Positions 10,721 through 25,259 of a stretch of DNA of 64,000 bases are shown here, one piece after another. The notes under the pieces were generated by a model. The model did no database searches. It was given only the letters and a program-made list of their open reading frames with translations, and was not told the DNA's origin. A program made the translations under genes and the position numbers. This DNA is from Bathymodiolus brooksi (Eukaryota; Mollusca; Bivalvia; Mytilida; Modiolidae), in contig OY804588.1 of assembly GCA_963680875.1 (NCBI GenBank), forward strand, positions 77,648,829 through 77,712,828, in the 5' to 3' direction. Every line of letters begins with the position of its first letter. The first letter of the stretch is position 1.

Positions 10721-13700
10721 CAAAGGGTTAGGGCCTAAACACTGTCACAAACCAAAGGGTTAGGGCCTAAACTCTGTCACAAACCAAAGGGTTAGGACCT
10801 AAACATTGTCAGAAACCAAAGGGTTAGACCTAAACACTGTCACAAACTAAAGGGTTAGGGCCTTAAGACTGTCACAAACCAAAGGATTAGGGCCTAAACA
10901 CTGTCACAAACCAAAGGGTTAGGGCCTAAACACTGTCACAAACCAAAGGGTTAGGGCCTAAATACTGTCACAAACCAAAGGGTTAGGGCATAAACACTGT
11001 CACAAACCAAAGGGTTAGGGCCTAAACATTGACACAAACCAAAGGGTTAGGGCCTAAACACTGTCACAAACCAAAGGGTTAGGGCATAAACACTGTCACA
11101 AACCAAAGGGTTAGGGCCTAAACACTGTCACAAACCAAAGGGTTAGGGCCTAATCACTGTCACAAACCAAAGAGCTAGGGCCTAAACACTGTCACAAACC
11201 AAAGGGTTATGGCCTTAACACTCACAATCCAAAGGGTTAGGGCCTTAAGACTGTCACAAACCAACGGATTATGGCCTAAACACTGTCGCAATCCAAAGGG
11301 TTAGGGCCTAACCACTGTCACAAACCAAAGGGTTAGGGCCTAAACGCTGTCACAAACCAAAGGGTTAGGGCCTAAACACTGTCACATACCAAAGGGTTAG
11401 GGCCTAAACATTGTCACAAACCAAAGGGTTATGGCCTAAACATTGTCAGAAACCAAAGGATTAGGGCCTAAACACGGTCACAAACCAAAGGGTTTCGGCC
11501 TAAACACTCACAAACCAACGGGTTATGGCCTAAACACTGTCGCAATCCAAAGGGTTAGGGCCTAACCACTGTCACAAACCAAAGGGTTAGGGCTTAAACA
11601 CTGTCACAAACCAAAGGGTTAGGGCCTAAACACTGTCACAAACCAAAGGGTTAGGGCCTAAACGCTGTCACAAACCAAAGGGTTAGGGCCTAAACACTGT
11701 CATATACCAAAGGGTTAGGGCCTAAACATTGTCACAAACCAAAGGGTTATGGCCTAAACATTGTCACAAACCAAAGGATTAGGGCCTAAACACTTTCACA
11801 AACCAAAGGGTTAGGGCCTAAACAATGTCACAAACCAAAGGGTTAGACCTAAACACTGTCACAAACCAAAGGGTTAGGACCTAAACACTGTCACAAACCA
11901 AAGGATTAGGGCCTAACACTGTCACAAACCAAAGGGTTACGGCCTAAACATTATCACAAACCAAAGGGTTAGACCTCAACACTGTCACATACCAAAGGGT
12001 TAGGGCCTAAACACTGTCACAAACCATCGGGTGAGGGCCTAAACACTTTCACAAACCAACGGGTTAAGGCCTAAACACTGTCACAAACCAAAAGGTTAGG
12101 ACCTAAACACTGTCACAAACCAAAGGGTTAGGGCCTAAACACTGTCACAAACCAAAAGTTTAGGCCCTAAACACTGTCACAAACCAAAGGGTTAGGGACT
12201 AAACACTGTCACAAACCAAAGGGTTAGCTCCTAAACACTGTCACAAACCAAAGGGTTAGGGCCTAAACAGTCACAATCCAAAGGGTTAGGGCCTAAACAC
12301 TGTCACAAACCAAAGGGTTAGGGCCTTAAGACTGTTACAAACCAAAGGATTAGGGCCTAAACATTGTCACAAACCAAAGGGTTAGGGCCTAAACGCGGTC
12401 ACAAACCAAAGGGTTAGGGCTTAAACATTGTCACAAACCAAAGGGCTAGGTCCTAAACACTGTCGCAAACCAAAGGGTTAGGGCCTTAAGACTGTTACAA
12501 ACCAAAGGATTAGGGCCTAAACACGGTCACAAACCAAAGGGTTAGGGCCTAAACACTCACAAACCAACGGGTTAGGGCCTAAACAGTCACAAAACAAAGG
12601 GTTAGGGCCTAAACGCTGTCACAAACCAAAGGGTTAGGGCCTAAACACTGTCATATACCAAAGGGTTAGGGCCTAAACATTGTCACAAACCAAAGGGTTA
12701 TGGCCTAAACATTGTCACAAACCAAAGGATTAGGGCCTAAACACTTTCACAAACCAAAGGGTTAGGGCCTAAACAATGTCACAAACCAAAGGGTTAGACC
12801 TAAACACTGTCACAAACCAAAGGGTTAGGACCTAAACACTGTCACAAACCAAAGGATTAGGGCCTAACACTGTCACAAACCAAAGGGTTACGGCCTAAAC
12901 ATTATCACAAACCAAATGGTTAGACCTCAACACTGTCACATACCAAAGGGTTAGGGCCTAAACACTGTCACAAACCATCGGGTGAGGGCCTAAACACTTT
13001 CACAAACCAACGGGTTAAGGCCTAAACACTGTCACAAACCAAAAGGTTAGGACCTAAACACTGTCACAAACCAAAGGGTTAGGGCCTAAACACTGTCACA
13101 AACCAAAAGTTTAGGACCTAAACACTGTCACAAACCAAAGGGTTAGGGACTAAACACTGTCACAAACCAAAGGGTTAGCTCCTAAATACTGTCACAAACC
13201 AAAGGGTTAGGGCCTAAACAGTCACAATCCAAAGGGTTAGGGCCTAAACACTGTCACAAACCAAAGGGTTAGGGCCTTAAGACTGTTACAAACCAAAGGA
13301 TTAGGGCCTAAACATTGTCACAAACCAAAGGGTTAGGGCCTAAACGCGGTCACAAACCAAAGGGTTAGGGCTTAAACATTGTCACAAACCAAAGGGCTAG
13401 GTCCTAAACACTGTCGCAAACCAAAGGGTTAGGGCCTTAAGACTGTTACAAACCAAAGGATTAGGGCCTAAACACGGTCACAAACCAAAGGGTTAGGGCC
13501 TAAACACTCACAAACCAACGGGTTAGGGCCTAAACAGTCACAAAATAAAGGGTTAGGGCCTAAACAGTCAAAAACCAAAGGGTTAGGGCCTAAACACTGT
13601 CACAAACCAAAGGGTTAGGGCCTAAACTCTGTCACAAACCAAAGGGTTAGGACCTAAACATTGTCACAAACCAAAGGGTTAGACCTAAACACTGTCACAA

Positions 13701-13990
13701 ACTAAAGGGTTAGGGCCTTAAGACTGTCACAAACCAAAGGATTAGGGCCTAAACACTGTCACAAACCAAAGGGTTAGGGCCTAAACACTGTCACAAACCA
13801 AAGGGTTAGGGCCTAAATACTGTCACAAACCAAAGGGTTAGGGCATAAACACTGTCACAAACCAAAGGGTTAGGGACTAAACATTGACACAAACCAAAGG
13901 GTTAGGGCCTAAACACTGTCACAAACCAAAGGGTTAGGGCCTAAACACTGTCACAAACCAAAGGGTTAGGGCCTAATCACTGTCACAAAC

Positions 13991-16900
13991 CAAAGGGTTA
14001 GGGCCTAAACAGTCACAAAACAAAGAGTTAGGGCCTAAACAGTCAAAAACCAAAGTGTTAGGGCCTAAACACTGTCACAAACCAAAGGGTTAGGGCCTAA
14101 ACTCTGTCACAAACCAAAGGGTTAGGACCTAAACATTGTCAGAAACCAAAGGGTTAGACCTAAACACTGTCACAAACTAAAGGGTTAGGGCCTTAAGACT
14201 GTCACAAACCAAAGGATTAGGGCCTAAACACTGTCACAAACCAAAGGGTTAGGGCCTAAACACTGTCACAAACCAAAGGGTTAGGGCCTAAATACTGTCA
14301 CAAACCAAAGGTTAGGGCATAAACACTATCACAAACCAAAGGGTTAGGGCCTAAACATTGACACAAACCAAAGGGTTAGGGCCTAAACACTGTCACAAAC
14401 CAAAGGGTTAGGGCATAAACACTGTCACAAACCAAAGGGTTAGGGCCTAAACATTGACACAAACCAAAGGGTTAGGGCCTAAACACTGTCACATACCAAA
14501 GGGTTAGGGCCTAAACATTGTCACAAACCAAAGGGTTATGGCCTGAACATTGTCACAAACCAAAGGATTAGGGCCTAAACACTTTCACAAACCAAAGGGT
14601 TAGGGCCTAAATAATGTCACAAACCAAAGGGTTAGACCTAAACACTGTCACAAACCAAAGGGTTAGGACCTAAACACTGTCACAAACCAAAGGATTAGGG
14701 CCTAACACTGTCACAAACCAAAGGGTTAGGACCTAAACATTATCACAAACCAAAGGGTTAGACCTCAACACTGTCACATACCAAAGGGTTAGGGCCTAAA
14801 CACTGTCACAAACCATCGGGTGAGGGCCTAAACACTGTCACAAACCATCGGGTGAGGGCCTAAACACTTTCACAAACCAACGGGTTAAGGCCTAAACACT
14901 GTCACAAACCAAAAGGTTAGGACCTAAACACTGTCACAAACCAAAGGGTTAGGGCCTAAACACTGTCACAAACCAAAAGTTTAGGACCTAAACACTGTCA
15001 CAAACCAAAGGGTTAGGGCCTAAACACTGTCACAAACCAAAAGGTTAGGACCTAAACACTATCACAAACCAAAGGGTCAGGGCCTAAACACTGTCACAAA
15101 CCAAAGGATCAGGGCCTAAACACTGTCACAAACCAAAGGGTTAGGGACTAAACACTGTTGCAAACCAAAGGGTTATGGCCTAAACACTGTCACATACCAA
15201 AGGGTTAGGGCCTAAACATTGTCACAAACCAAAGGGTTATGGCCTAAACATTGTCACAAACCAAAGGATTAGGGCCTAAACACTTTCACAAACCAAAGGG
15301 TTAGGGCCTAAACAATGTCACAAACCAAAGGGTTAGACCTAAACACTGTCACAAACCAAAGGGTTAGGACCTAAACACTGTCACAAACCAAAGGATTAGG
15401 GCCTAACACTGTCACAAACCAAAGGGTTACGGCCTAAACATTATCACAAACCAAAGGGTTAGACCTCAACACTGTCACATACCAAAGGGTTAGGGCCTAA
15501 ACACTGTCACAAACCATCGGGTGAGGGCCTAAACACTTTCACAAACCAACGGGTTAAGGCCTAAACACTGTCACAAACCAAAAGGTTAGGACCTAAACAC
15601 TGTCACAAACCAAAGGGTTAGGGCCTAAACACTGTCACAAACCAAAGGTTTAGGACCTAAACACTGTCACAATCCAAAGGGTTAGGGACTAAACACTGTC
15701 ACAAACCAAAGGGTTAGCTCCTAAACACTGTCACAAACCAAAGGGTTAGGGCCTAAACAGTCACAAACCAAAGGGTTAGGGCCTAAACACTGTCACAAAC
15801 CAAAGGGTTAGGGCCTTAAGACTGTTACAAACCAAAGGATTAGGGCCTAAACATTGTCACAAACCAAAGGGTTAGGGCCTAAACGCGGTCACAAACCAAA
15901 GGGTTAGGGCTTAAACATTGTCACAAACCAAAGGCCTAGGGCCTAAACACTGTCACAAACCAAAGGGTTAGGGCCTTAAGACTGTTACAAACCAAAGGAT
16001 TAGGGCCTAAACACGGTCACAAACCAAAGGGTTAGGGCCTAAACACTCACAAACCAACGGGTTAGGGCCTAAACGCTGTCGCAAACCAAAGGGTTAGGGC
16101 CTAAACAGTCACAAAACAAAGGGTTAGGGCCTAAACAGTCAAAAACCAAAGGGTTAGGGCCTAAACACTGTCACAAACCAAAGGGTTAGGGCCTAAACTC
16201 TGTCACAAACCAAAGGGTTAGGACCTAAACATTGTCAGAAACCAAAGGGTTAGACCTAAACACTGTCACAAACTAAAGGGTTAGGGCCTTAAGACTGTCA
16301 CAAACCAAAGGATTAGGGCCTAAACACTGTCACAAACCAAAGGGTTAGGGCCTAAACACTGTCACAAACCAAAGGGTTAGGGCCTAAATACTGTCACAAA
16401 CCAAAGGGTTAGGGCATAAACACTGTCACAAACCAAAGGGTTAGGGCCTAAACATTGACACAAACCAAAGGGTTAGGGCCTAAACACTGTCACAAACCAA
16501 AGGGTTAGGGCATAAACACTGTCACAAACCAAAGGGTTAGGGCCTAAACACTGTCACAAACCAAAGGGTTAGGGCCTAATCACTGTCACAAACCAAAGAG
16601 CTAGGGCCTAAACACTGTCACAAACCAAAGGGTTATGGCCTTAACACTCACAATCCAAAGGGTTAGGGCCTTAAGACTGTCACAAACCAACGGATTATGG
16701 CCTAAACACTGTCGCAATCCAAAGGGTTAGGGCCTAACCACTGTCACAAACCAAAGGGTTAGGGCCTAAACGCTGTCACAAACCAAAGGGTTAGGGCCTA
16801 AACACTGTCACATACCAAAGGGTTAGGGCCTAAACATTGTCACAAACCAAAGGGTTATGGCCTAAACATTGTCACAAACCAAAGGATTAGGGCCTAAACA

Positions 16901-19416
16901 CGGTCACAAACCAAAGGGTTTCGGCCTAAACACTCACAAACCAAGGGTTATGGCCTAAACACTGTCGCAATCCAAAGGGTTAGGGCCTAACCACTGTCAC
17001 AAACCAAAGGGTTAGGGCTTAAACACTGTCACAAACCAAAGGGTTAGGGCCTACACACTGTCACAAACCAAAGGGTTAGGGCCTAAACGCTGTCACAAAC
17101 CAAAGGGTTAGGGCCTAAACACTGTCATATACCAAAGGGTTAGGGCCTAAACATTGTCACAAACCAAAGGGTTATGGCCTAAACATTGTCACAAACCAAA
17201 GGATTAGGGCCTAAACACTTTCACAAACCAAAGGGTTAGGGCCTAAACAATGTCACAAACCAAAGGGTTAGACCTAAACACTGTCACAAACCAAAGGGTT
17301 AGGACCTAAACACTGTCACAAACCAAAGGATTAGGGCCTAACACTGTCACAAACCAAAGGGTTACGGCCTAAACATTATCACAAACCAAAGGGTTAGACC
17401 TCAACACTGTCACATACCAAAGGGTTAGGGCCTAAACACTGTCACAAACCATCGGGTGAGGGCCTAAACACTTTCACAAACCAACGGGTTAAGGCCTAAA
17501 CACTGTCACAAACCAAAAGGTTAGGACCTAAACACTGTCACAAACCAAAGGGTTAGGGCCTAAACACTGTCACAAACCAAAAGTTTAGGCCCTAAACACT
17601 GTCACAAACCAAAGGGTTAGGGACTAAACACTGTCACAAACCAAAGGGTTAGCTCCTAAACACTGTCACAAACCAAAGGGTTAGGGCCTAAACAGTCACA
17701 ATCCAAAGGGTTAGGGCCTAAACACTGTCACAAACCAAAGGGTTAGGGCCTTAAGACTGTTACAAACCAAAGGATTAGGGCCTAAACATTGTCACAAACC
17801 AAAGGGTTAGGGCCTAAACGCGGTCACAAACCAAAGGGTTAGGGCTTAAACATTGTCACAAACCAAAGGGCTAGGTCCTAAACACTGTCGCAAACCAAAG
17901 GGTTAGGGCCTTAAGACTGTTACAAACCAAAGGATTAGGGCCTAAACACGGTCACAAACCAAAGGGTTAGGGCCTAAACACTCACAAACCAACGGGTTAG
18001 GGCCTAAACAGTCACAAAACAAAGGGTTAGGGCCTAAACGCTGTCACAAACCAAAGGGTTAGGGCCTAAACACTGTCATATACCAAAGGGTTAGGGCCTA
18101 AACATTGTCACAAACCAAAGAGTTATGGCCTAAACATTGTCACAAACCAAAGGATTAGGGCCTAAACACTTTCACAAACCAAAGGGTTAGGGCCTAAACA
18201 ATGTCACAAACCAAAGGGTTAGACCTAAACACTGTCACAAACCAAAGGGTTAGGACCTAAACACTGTCACAAACCAAAGGATTAGGGCCTAACACTGTCA
18301 CAAACCAAAGGGTTACGGCCTAAACATTATCACAAACCAAATGGTTAGACCTCAACACTGTCACATACCAAAGGGTTAGGGCCTAAACACTGTCACAAAC
18401 CATCGGGTGAGGGCCTAAACACTTTCACAAACCAACGGGTTAAGGCCTAAACACTGTCACAAACCAAAAGGTTAGGACCTAAACACTGTCACAAACCAAA
18501 GGGTTAGGGCCTAAACACTGTCACAAACCAAAAGTTTAGGACCTAAACACTGTCACAAACCAAAGGGTTAGGGACTAAACACTGTCACAAACCAAAGGGT
18601 TAGCTCCTAAATACTGTCACAAACCAAAGGGTTAGGGCCTAAACAGTCACAATCCAAAGGGTTAGGGCCTAAACACTGTCACAAACCAAAGGGTTAGGGC
18701 CTTAAGACTGTTACAAACCAAAGGATTAGGGCCTAAACATTGTCACAAACCAAAGGGTTAGGGCCTAAACGCGGTCACAAACCAAAGGGTTAGGGCTTAA
18801 ACATTGTCACAAACCAAAGGGCAAGGTCCTAAAAACTGTCGCAAACCAAAGGGTTAGGGCCTTAAGACTGTTACAAACCAAAGGATTAGGGCCTAAACAC
18901 GGTCACAAACCAAAGGGTTAGGGCCTAAACACTCACAAACCAACGGGTTAGGGCCTAAACAGTCACAAAATAAAGGGTTAGGGCCTAAACAGTCAAAAAC
19001 CAAAGGGTTAGGGCCTAAACACTGTCACAAACCAAAGGGTTAGGGCCTAAACTCTGTCACAAACCAAAGGGTTAGGACCTAAACATTGTCACAAACCAAA
19101 GGGTTAGACCTAAACACTGTCACAAACTAAAGGGTTAGGGCCTTAAGACTGTCACAAACCAAAGGATTAGGGCCTAAACACTGTCACAAACCAAAGGGTT
19201 AGGGCCTAAACACTGTCACAAACCAAAGGGTTAGGGCCTAAATACTGTCACAAACCAAAGGGTTAGGGCATAAACACTGTCACAAACCAAAGGGTTAGGG
19301 ACTAAACATTGACACAAACCAAAGGGTTAGGGCCTAAACACTGTCACAAACCAAAGGGTTAGGGCCTAAACACTGTCACAAACCAAAGGGTTAGGGCCTA
19401 ATCACTGTCACAAACC
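13991..19416. repeat. 5.43-kb higher-order unit, copy 2
   Basis: This is the tandem copy of 8,565-13,990. The 5' junction is visible just before 14,019: the TAATCACTG monomer precedes the shared AACAGTCACAAAACAAAGAG stretch, whereas copy 1 has a CGCTGTCGC monomer there. Private changes include GGGCAAGGTCCTAAAAACTG near 18,821. The block is repeated again, with insertions, from 25,963. Confidence 0.9.
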
Positions 19417-22400
19417 AAAGGGTTAGGGCCTAAACATTGACACAAACCAAAGGGTTAGGGCCTAAACACTGTCACAAACCAAAGGGTTAGGGCATAAACA
19501 CTGTCACAAACCAAAGGGTTAGGGCATAAACATTGTCACAAACCAAAGGATTAGGGCCTAAACACTTTCACAAACCAAAGGGTTAGGGCCTAAACAATGT
19601 CACAAACCAAAGGGTTAGACCTAAAACTTGTCACAAACCAAAGGGTTAGGGCCTAAACACTGTCACAAACCAAAGGGTTAGGGCCTTAAGACGGTTACAA
19701 ACCAAAGGATTAGGGCCTAAACATTGTCACAAACCAAAGGGTTAGGGCCTAAACGCGGTCACAAACCAAAGGGTTAGGGCTTAAACATTGTCACAAACCA
19801 AAGGGCTAGGGCCTAAACACTGTCACAAACTAAAGGGTTAGGGCCTTAAGACTGTTACAAACCAAAGGATTAGGGCCTAAACACGGTCACAAACCAAAGG
19901 GTTAGGGCCTAAACACTCACAAAACAAAGGGTTAGGGCCTAAACAGTCACAAACCAAAGGGTTAGGGCCTAAACACTGTCACAAACCAAAGGGTTAGGGC
20001 CTAAACTCTGTCACAAACCAAAGGGTTAGGACCTAAGCATTGTCACAAACCAAAGGGTTAGACCTAAACACTGTCACAAACCAAAGGGTTAGGGCCTTAA
20101 GACTGTCACAAACCAAAGGATTAGGGCCTAAACACTGTCACAAACCAAAGGGTTAGGGCCTAAACACTGTCACAAACCAAAGGATTAGGGCCTAAATACT
20201 GTCACAAACCAAAGGGTTAGGGCCTAAACACTGTCACAAACCAAAGGGTTAGGGCCTAAATACTGTCACAAACCAAAGGGTTAGGGCCTAAACAATGTCA
20301 CAAACCAAAGGGTTAGACCTAAACAGTCACAAACCAAAGGGTTAGGACCTAAACACTGTCACAAACCAAAGGATTAGGGCCTAACACTGTCATAAACCAC
20401 AGGGTTAGGGCCTAAACAGTATCACAAACCAAAGGGTTAGACCTCAACACTGTCACATACCAAAGGGTTAGGGCCTAAACACTGTCACAAACCATCGGGT
20501 GAGGGCCTAAACACTTTCACAAACCAACGGGTTAAGGCCTAAACACTGTCACAAACCAAAAGGTTAGGACCCAAACACTGTCACAAACCAAAGGGTTAGG
20601 GCCTAAACACTGTCACAAACCAAAAGTTTAGGACCTAAACACTATCACAAACCAAAGGGTCAGGGCCTAAACACTGTCACAAACCAAAGGGTCAGAGCCT
20701 AAACACTGTCACAAACCAAAGGGTTAGGGCCTTAAGACTGTCAAAAACCAAAAGGATTAGGGCCTAAACACGGTCACAAACCAAAGGGTTTCGGCATAAA
20801 CACTCACAAACCAACGGATTATGGCCTAAACACTGTCGCAATCCAAAGGGTTAGGGCCTAACCACTGTCACAAACCAAAGGGTTAGGGCCTAAACACTGT
20901 CACAAACCAAAGGGTTAGGGCCTAAACACTGTCACAAACCAAAGGGTTAGGGTCTAAACGCTGTCACAAACCAAAGGGTTAGGGCCTAAACACTGTCACA
21001 TACCAAGGGGTTAGGGCCTAAACATTGTCACAAACCAAAGGGTTATGGCCTAAACATTGTCACAAACCAAAGGATTAGGGCTTAAACACTTTCACAAACC
21101 AAAGGGTTAGGGCCTAAACAATGTCACAAACCAAAGTGTTAGACCTAAACACTTGTCACAAACCAAAGGGATAGGACCTAAACACTGTCACAAACCAAAG
21201 GATTACGGCCTAAACACTGTCACAAACCAAAGGGTTAGGGCCTAAACATTATCACAAACCAAAGGGTTAGGACCTAAACACTGTAACAAACCAAAGGGTT
21301 AGGGCCTAAACACTGTCACAAACCAAAGGGTTATCTCCTAAACACTGTCACAAACCAAAGGGTTAGGGCCTAAACAGTCACAAACCAAAGGGTTAGGGCC
21401 TAAACACTGTCACAAACCAAAGGGTTAGGGCCTTAAGACTGTTACAAACCAAAGGATTAGGGCCTAAACATTGTCACAAACCAAAGGGTTAGGGCCTAAA
21501 CATTGTCACAAACCAAAGGGTTATGGCCTAAACATTGTCACAAACCAAAGGATTAGGGCCTAAACACTTTCACAAACCAAAGGGTTAGGGCCTAAACAAT
21601 GTCACAAACCAAAGGGTTAGACCTTAACACTGTCACAAACCAAAAGGTTAGGACCTAAACACTGTCACAAACCAAAGGATTAGGGCCTAACACTGTCACA
21701 AACCAAAGGGTTACGGCCTAAACATTATCACAAAAAAGGGTTAGACCTCAACACTGTCACATACCAAAGGGTTAGGGCCTAAACACTGTCACAAACCATC
21801 GTGTGAGGGCCTATACACTTTCACAAACCAAAGGGTTAAGGCCTAAACACTGTCACAATCCAAAAGGTTAGGACCTAAACACTGTCACAAACCAAAGGGT
21901 TAGGGCCTAAACACTGTCACAAACCAAAAGTTTAAGACCTAAACACTGTCACAAACCAAAGGGTTAGGGACTAAACACTGTCACAAACCAAAGGGTTAGC
22001 TCCTAAACACTGTCACAAACCAACGGGTTAAGGCCTGAACACTGTCACAAACCAAAAGGTTAGGACCTAAACACTGTCACAAACCAAAGGGTTAGGGCCT
22101 AAACACTGTCACAAACCAAAAGTTTAGGACCTAAACACTGTCACAAACCAAAGGGTTAGGGACTAAACACTGTCACAAACCAAAGGGTTAGCCCCTAAAC
22201 ACTGTCACAAACCAAAGGGTTAGGGCCTTAAGACTGTTACAAACCAAAGGATTAGGGCCTAAACATTGTCACAAACCAAAGGGTTAGGGCCTAAACGCGG
22301 TCAAAAACCAAAGGGTTAGGGCTTAAACATTGTCACAAACCAAAGGGCTAGGGCCTAAACACTGTCACAAACCAAAGGGTTAGGGCCTTAAGACTGTTAC

Positions 22401-23640
22401 AAACCAAAGGATTAGGGCCTAAACACGGTCACAAACCAAAGGGTTAGGGCCTAAACACTCACAAACCAACGGGTTAGGGCCTAAACGCTGTCGCAAACCA
22501 AAGGGTTAGGGCCTAAACAGTCACAAAACAAAGGGTTAGGGCCTAAACAGTCAAAAACCAAAGGGTTAGGGACTAAACACTGTCACAAACCAAAGGGTTA
22601 GGGCCTAAACTCTGTCACAAACCAAAGGGTTAGGACCTAAACATTGTCACAAACCAAAGGGTTAGACCTAAACACTGTCACAAACTAAAGGGTTAGGGCC
22701 TTAAGACTGTCACAAACCAAAGGATTAGGGCCTAAACACTGTCACAAACCAAAGGGTTAGGGCCTAAACACTGTCACAAACCAAAGGGTTAGGGCCTAAA
22801 TACTGTGAAACACCAAAGGGTTAGGGCATAAACACTGTCACAAACCAAAGGGTTAGGGCCTAAACATTGACACAAACCAAAAGGTTAGGGCCTAAACACT
22901 GTCACAAACCAAAGGGTTAGGGCATAAACACTGTCACAAACCAAAGGGTTAGGGCCTAAACACTGTCACAAACCAAAGGGTTAGGGCCTAATCACTGTCA
23001 CAAACCAAAGGGTTAGGGCCTACACATTGACACAAACCAAAGGGTTAGGGCCTAAACACTGTCACAAACCAAAGGGTTAGGGCATAAACACTGTCACAAA
23101 CCAAAGGGTTAGGGCATAAACATTGTCACAAACCAAAGGATTAGGGCCTAAACACTTTCACAAACCAAAGGGTTAGGGCCTAAACAATGTCACAAACCAA
23201 AGGGTTAGACCTAAACACTTGTCACAAACCAAAGGGTTAGGGCATAAAGACTGTCACAAACCAAAGGGTTAGGGCCTTAAGACGGTTACAAACCAAAGGA
23301 TTAGGGCCTAAACATTGTCACAAACCAAAGGGTTAGGGCCTAAACGCGGTCACAAACCAAAGGGTTAGGGCTTAAACATTGTCACAAACCAAAGGGCTAG
23401 GGCCTAAACACTGTCACAAACTAAAGGGTTAGGGCCTTAAGACTGTTACAAACCAAAGGATTAGGGCCTAAACACGGTCACAAACCAAAGGGTTAGGGCC
23501 TAAACACTCACAAAACAAAGGGTTAGGGCCTAAACAGTCACAAACCAAAGGGTTAGGGCCTTAAGACTGTCACAAACCAAAGGATTAGGGCCTAAACACT
23601 GTCACAAACCAAAGGGTTAGGGCCTAAACACTGTTACAAA
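19417..23640. repeat. Segment with GCATAAACATTG and CATCGTGTGAGG subfamily
   Basis: This segment is not part of the 5.43-kb pair and introduces variants absent upstream, including TTAAGACGGTTAC (near 19,690), CCAAAAGGATT (near 20,745), CATCGTGTGAGG (21,798) and GTGAAACACC (22,805). It seeds the downstream blocks at 32.2-36.4 kb and 37.5-40.3 kb. It ends at an abrupt change after CTGTTACAAACC near 23,640, where sequence like 3,500 begins. Confidence 0.8.
21728..21745 (+). repeat. CC-deleted monomer marker (TCACAAAAAAGGG)
   Basis: Loss of CC joins two A runs, giving TCACAAAAAAGGG. The same variant occurs only at 34,501 and 38,541 as far as I can see, at offsets 12,773 and 4,040. It marks copies of one ancestral block. 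Confidence 0.9.
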
Positions 23641-24100
23641 CCAAAGGGTTAGGGCCTTAAGACTGTCACAATCCAAAGGATTAGGGCCTAAACACTGTCA
23701 CAAACCAAAGGGTTAGGGCCTAAACACTGTCACAAACCAAAGGGTTAGGGCCTAAATACTGTCACAAACCAAAGGGTTAGGGCATAAACATTGTCACAAA
23801 CCAAAGGGTTAGGGCCTAAACATTGACACAAACCAAAGGGTTAGGGCCTAAACACTGTCACAAACCAAAGGGTTAGGGGAAAAACACTGTCACAAACCAA
23901 AGGGTTAGGGCCTAAACACTGTCACAAACCAAAGGGTTAGGGCCTAATCACTGTCACAAACCAAAGAGCTAGGGCCTAAACACTGTCACAAACCAAAGGG
24001 TTATGGCCTTAACACTGTCACAAACCAAGGGTTAGGGCCTAAACACTGTCACAAACCAAAGGGTTAGGGCCTAAATACTGTCACAAACCAAAGGGTTAGG

Positions 24101-24515
24101 GCATAAAAACTGTCACAAACCAAAGGGTTAGGGCCTAAACACTCTCACAAACCAAGGGTTAGGGCCTAAACACTGTCACAAACCAAAGGGTTAGGGCCTA
24201 AATACTGTCACAAACCAAAGGGTTAGGGCATAAAAACTGTCATAAACCAAAGGGTTAGGGCCTAAACATTGTCACAAACCAAAGGGTTAGGGCCTAAACA
24301 CTGTCACAAACCAAAGGGTTAGGGCATAAACACTGTCACAAACCAAAGGTTTAGGGCCTAAACATTGTCACAAACCAAAGGGTTAGGGCCTAATCACTGT
24401 CACAAACCAAAGAGCTAGGGCCTAAACACTGTCACAAACCAAAGGGTTAGGGCCTTAAGACTGTCACAAACCAAAGGATTAGGGCCTAAACACGGTCACA
24501 AACCAAAGGGTTAGG
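24101..24515. repeat. 415-bp tandem duplication, copy 1
   Basis: This run of about 13 monomers, beginning at GCATAAAAACTGTC and including the short CTCTCACAAACCAAGGG unit and TGTCATAAACC, is repeated from 24,516. The offset is 415. A single-copy version lies near 3,968-4,390, so the doubling happened after the blocks separated. Confidence 0.85.
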
Positions 24516-24930
24516 GCATAAAAACTGTCACAAACCAAAGGGTTAGGGCCTAAACACTCTCACAAACCAAGGGTTAGGGCCTAAACACTGTCACAAACCA
24601 AAGGGTTAGGGCCTAAATACTGTCACAAACCAAAGGGTTAGGGCATAAAAACTGTCATAAACCAAAGGGTTAGGGCCTAAACATTGTCACAAACCAAAGG
24701 GTTAGGGCCTAAACACTGTCACAAACCAAAGGGTTAGGGCATAAACACTGTCACAAACCAAAGGGTTAGGGCCTAAACATTGTCACAAACCAAAGGGTTA
24801 GGGCCTAATCACTGTCACAAACCAAAGAGCTAGGGCCTAAACACTGTCACAAACCAAAGGGTTAGGGCCTTAAGACTGTCACAAACCAAAGGATTAGGGC
24901 CTAAACACGGTCACAAACCAAAGGGTTTCG
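24516..24930. repeat. 415-bp tandem duplication, copy 2
   Basis: This is the second copy of 24,101-24,515. It has GGGTTAGGGCC near 24,770 where copy 1 has GGTTTAGGGCC near 24,350. It then continues into the R cassette near 24,925. Confidence 0.83.
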
Positions 24931-25259
24931 GCCTAAACACTCACGAACCAACGGGTTATGGCCTAAACACTGTCGCAATCCAAAGGGTTAGGGCCTAACC
25001 ACTGTCACAAACCAAAGGGTTAGGGCTTAAACACTGTCACAAACCAAAGGGTTAGGGCCTAAACACTGTCACAAACCAAAGGGTTAGGGCCTAAACGCTG
25101 TCACAAACCAAAGGGTTAGGGCCTAAACACTGTCACATACCAAAGGGTTAGGGCCTAAACATTGTCACAAACCAAAGGATTAGGGCCTAAACACTTTCAC
25201 TAACCAAAGGGTTAGGGCCTAAACACTGTCACAAACCAAAGGATTAGGGCCTAACACTG

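Larger units (their letters stand above)
8565..13990. repeat. 5.43-kb higher-order unit, copy 1
   Basis: This block is directly repeated at 13,991-19,416. Marker pairs keep an offset of 5,425-5,426 over the full length: AACAAAGAGT 8,593 and 14,019; CATCGGG 9,388 and 14,814, 9,420 and 14,846, 10,089 and 15,515, 12,025 and 17,450, 12,976 and 18,401; AAAGGCCTAGG 10,504 and 15,930. The near-constant offset means almost no net indels, so the duplication is recent or well homogenised. Confidence 0.92.
14019..23640. repeat. Large duplicated block, copy 1 (9.6 kb)
   Basis: This stretch is repeated at 25,963-36,380 in the same marker order. Pairs include AACAAAGAGT 14,019 and 25,963, AAAGGCCTAGG 15,930 and 28,287, CATAAACCACAGGG near 20,391 and 33,164, TCACAAAAAAGGG 21,728 and 34,501, and CATCGTGTGAGG 21,798 and 34,570. 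Offsets step from 11,944 to 12,357 to 12,773, then 12,741, explained by small tandem duplications and a one-monomer loss in the downstream copy. Confidence 0.86.

Noticed and set aside
21728..21745. Poly-A tail or retroelement insertion at the AAAAAA run
   Set aside because: The run comes from loss of CC between AAA and AAA in one monomer. The unit continues normally on both sides with no target-site duplication.
23871..23885. Foreign insertion at GGGGAAAAAC
   Set aside because: The unit length is unchanged, with CCT replaced in place, and the same variant lies at 3,741, so it is an inherited monomer variant.
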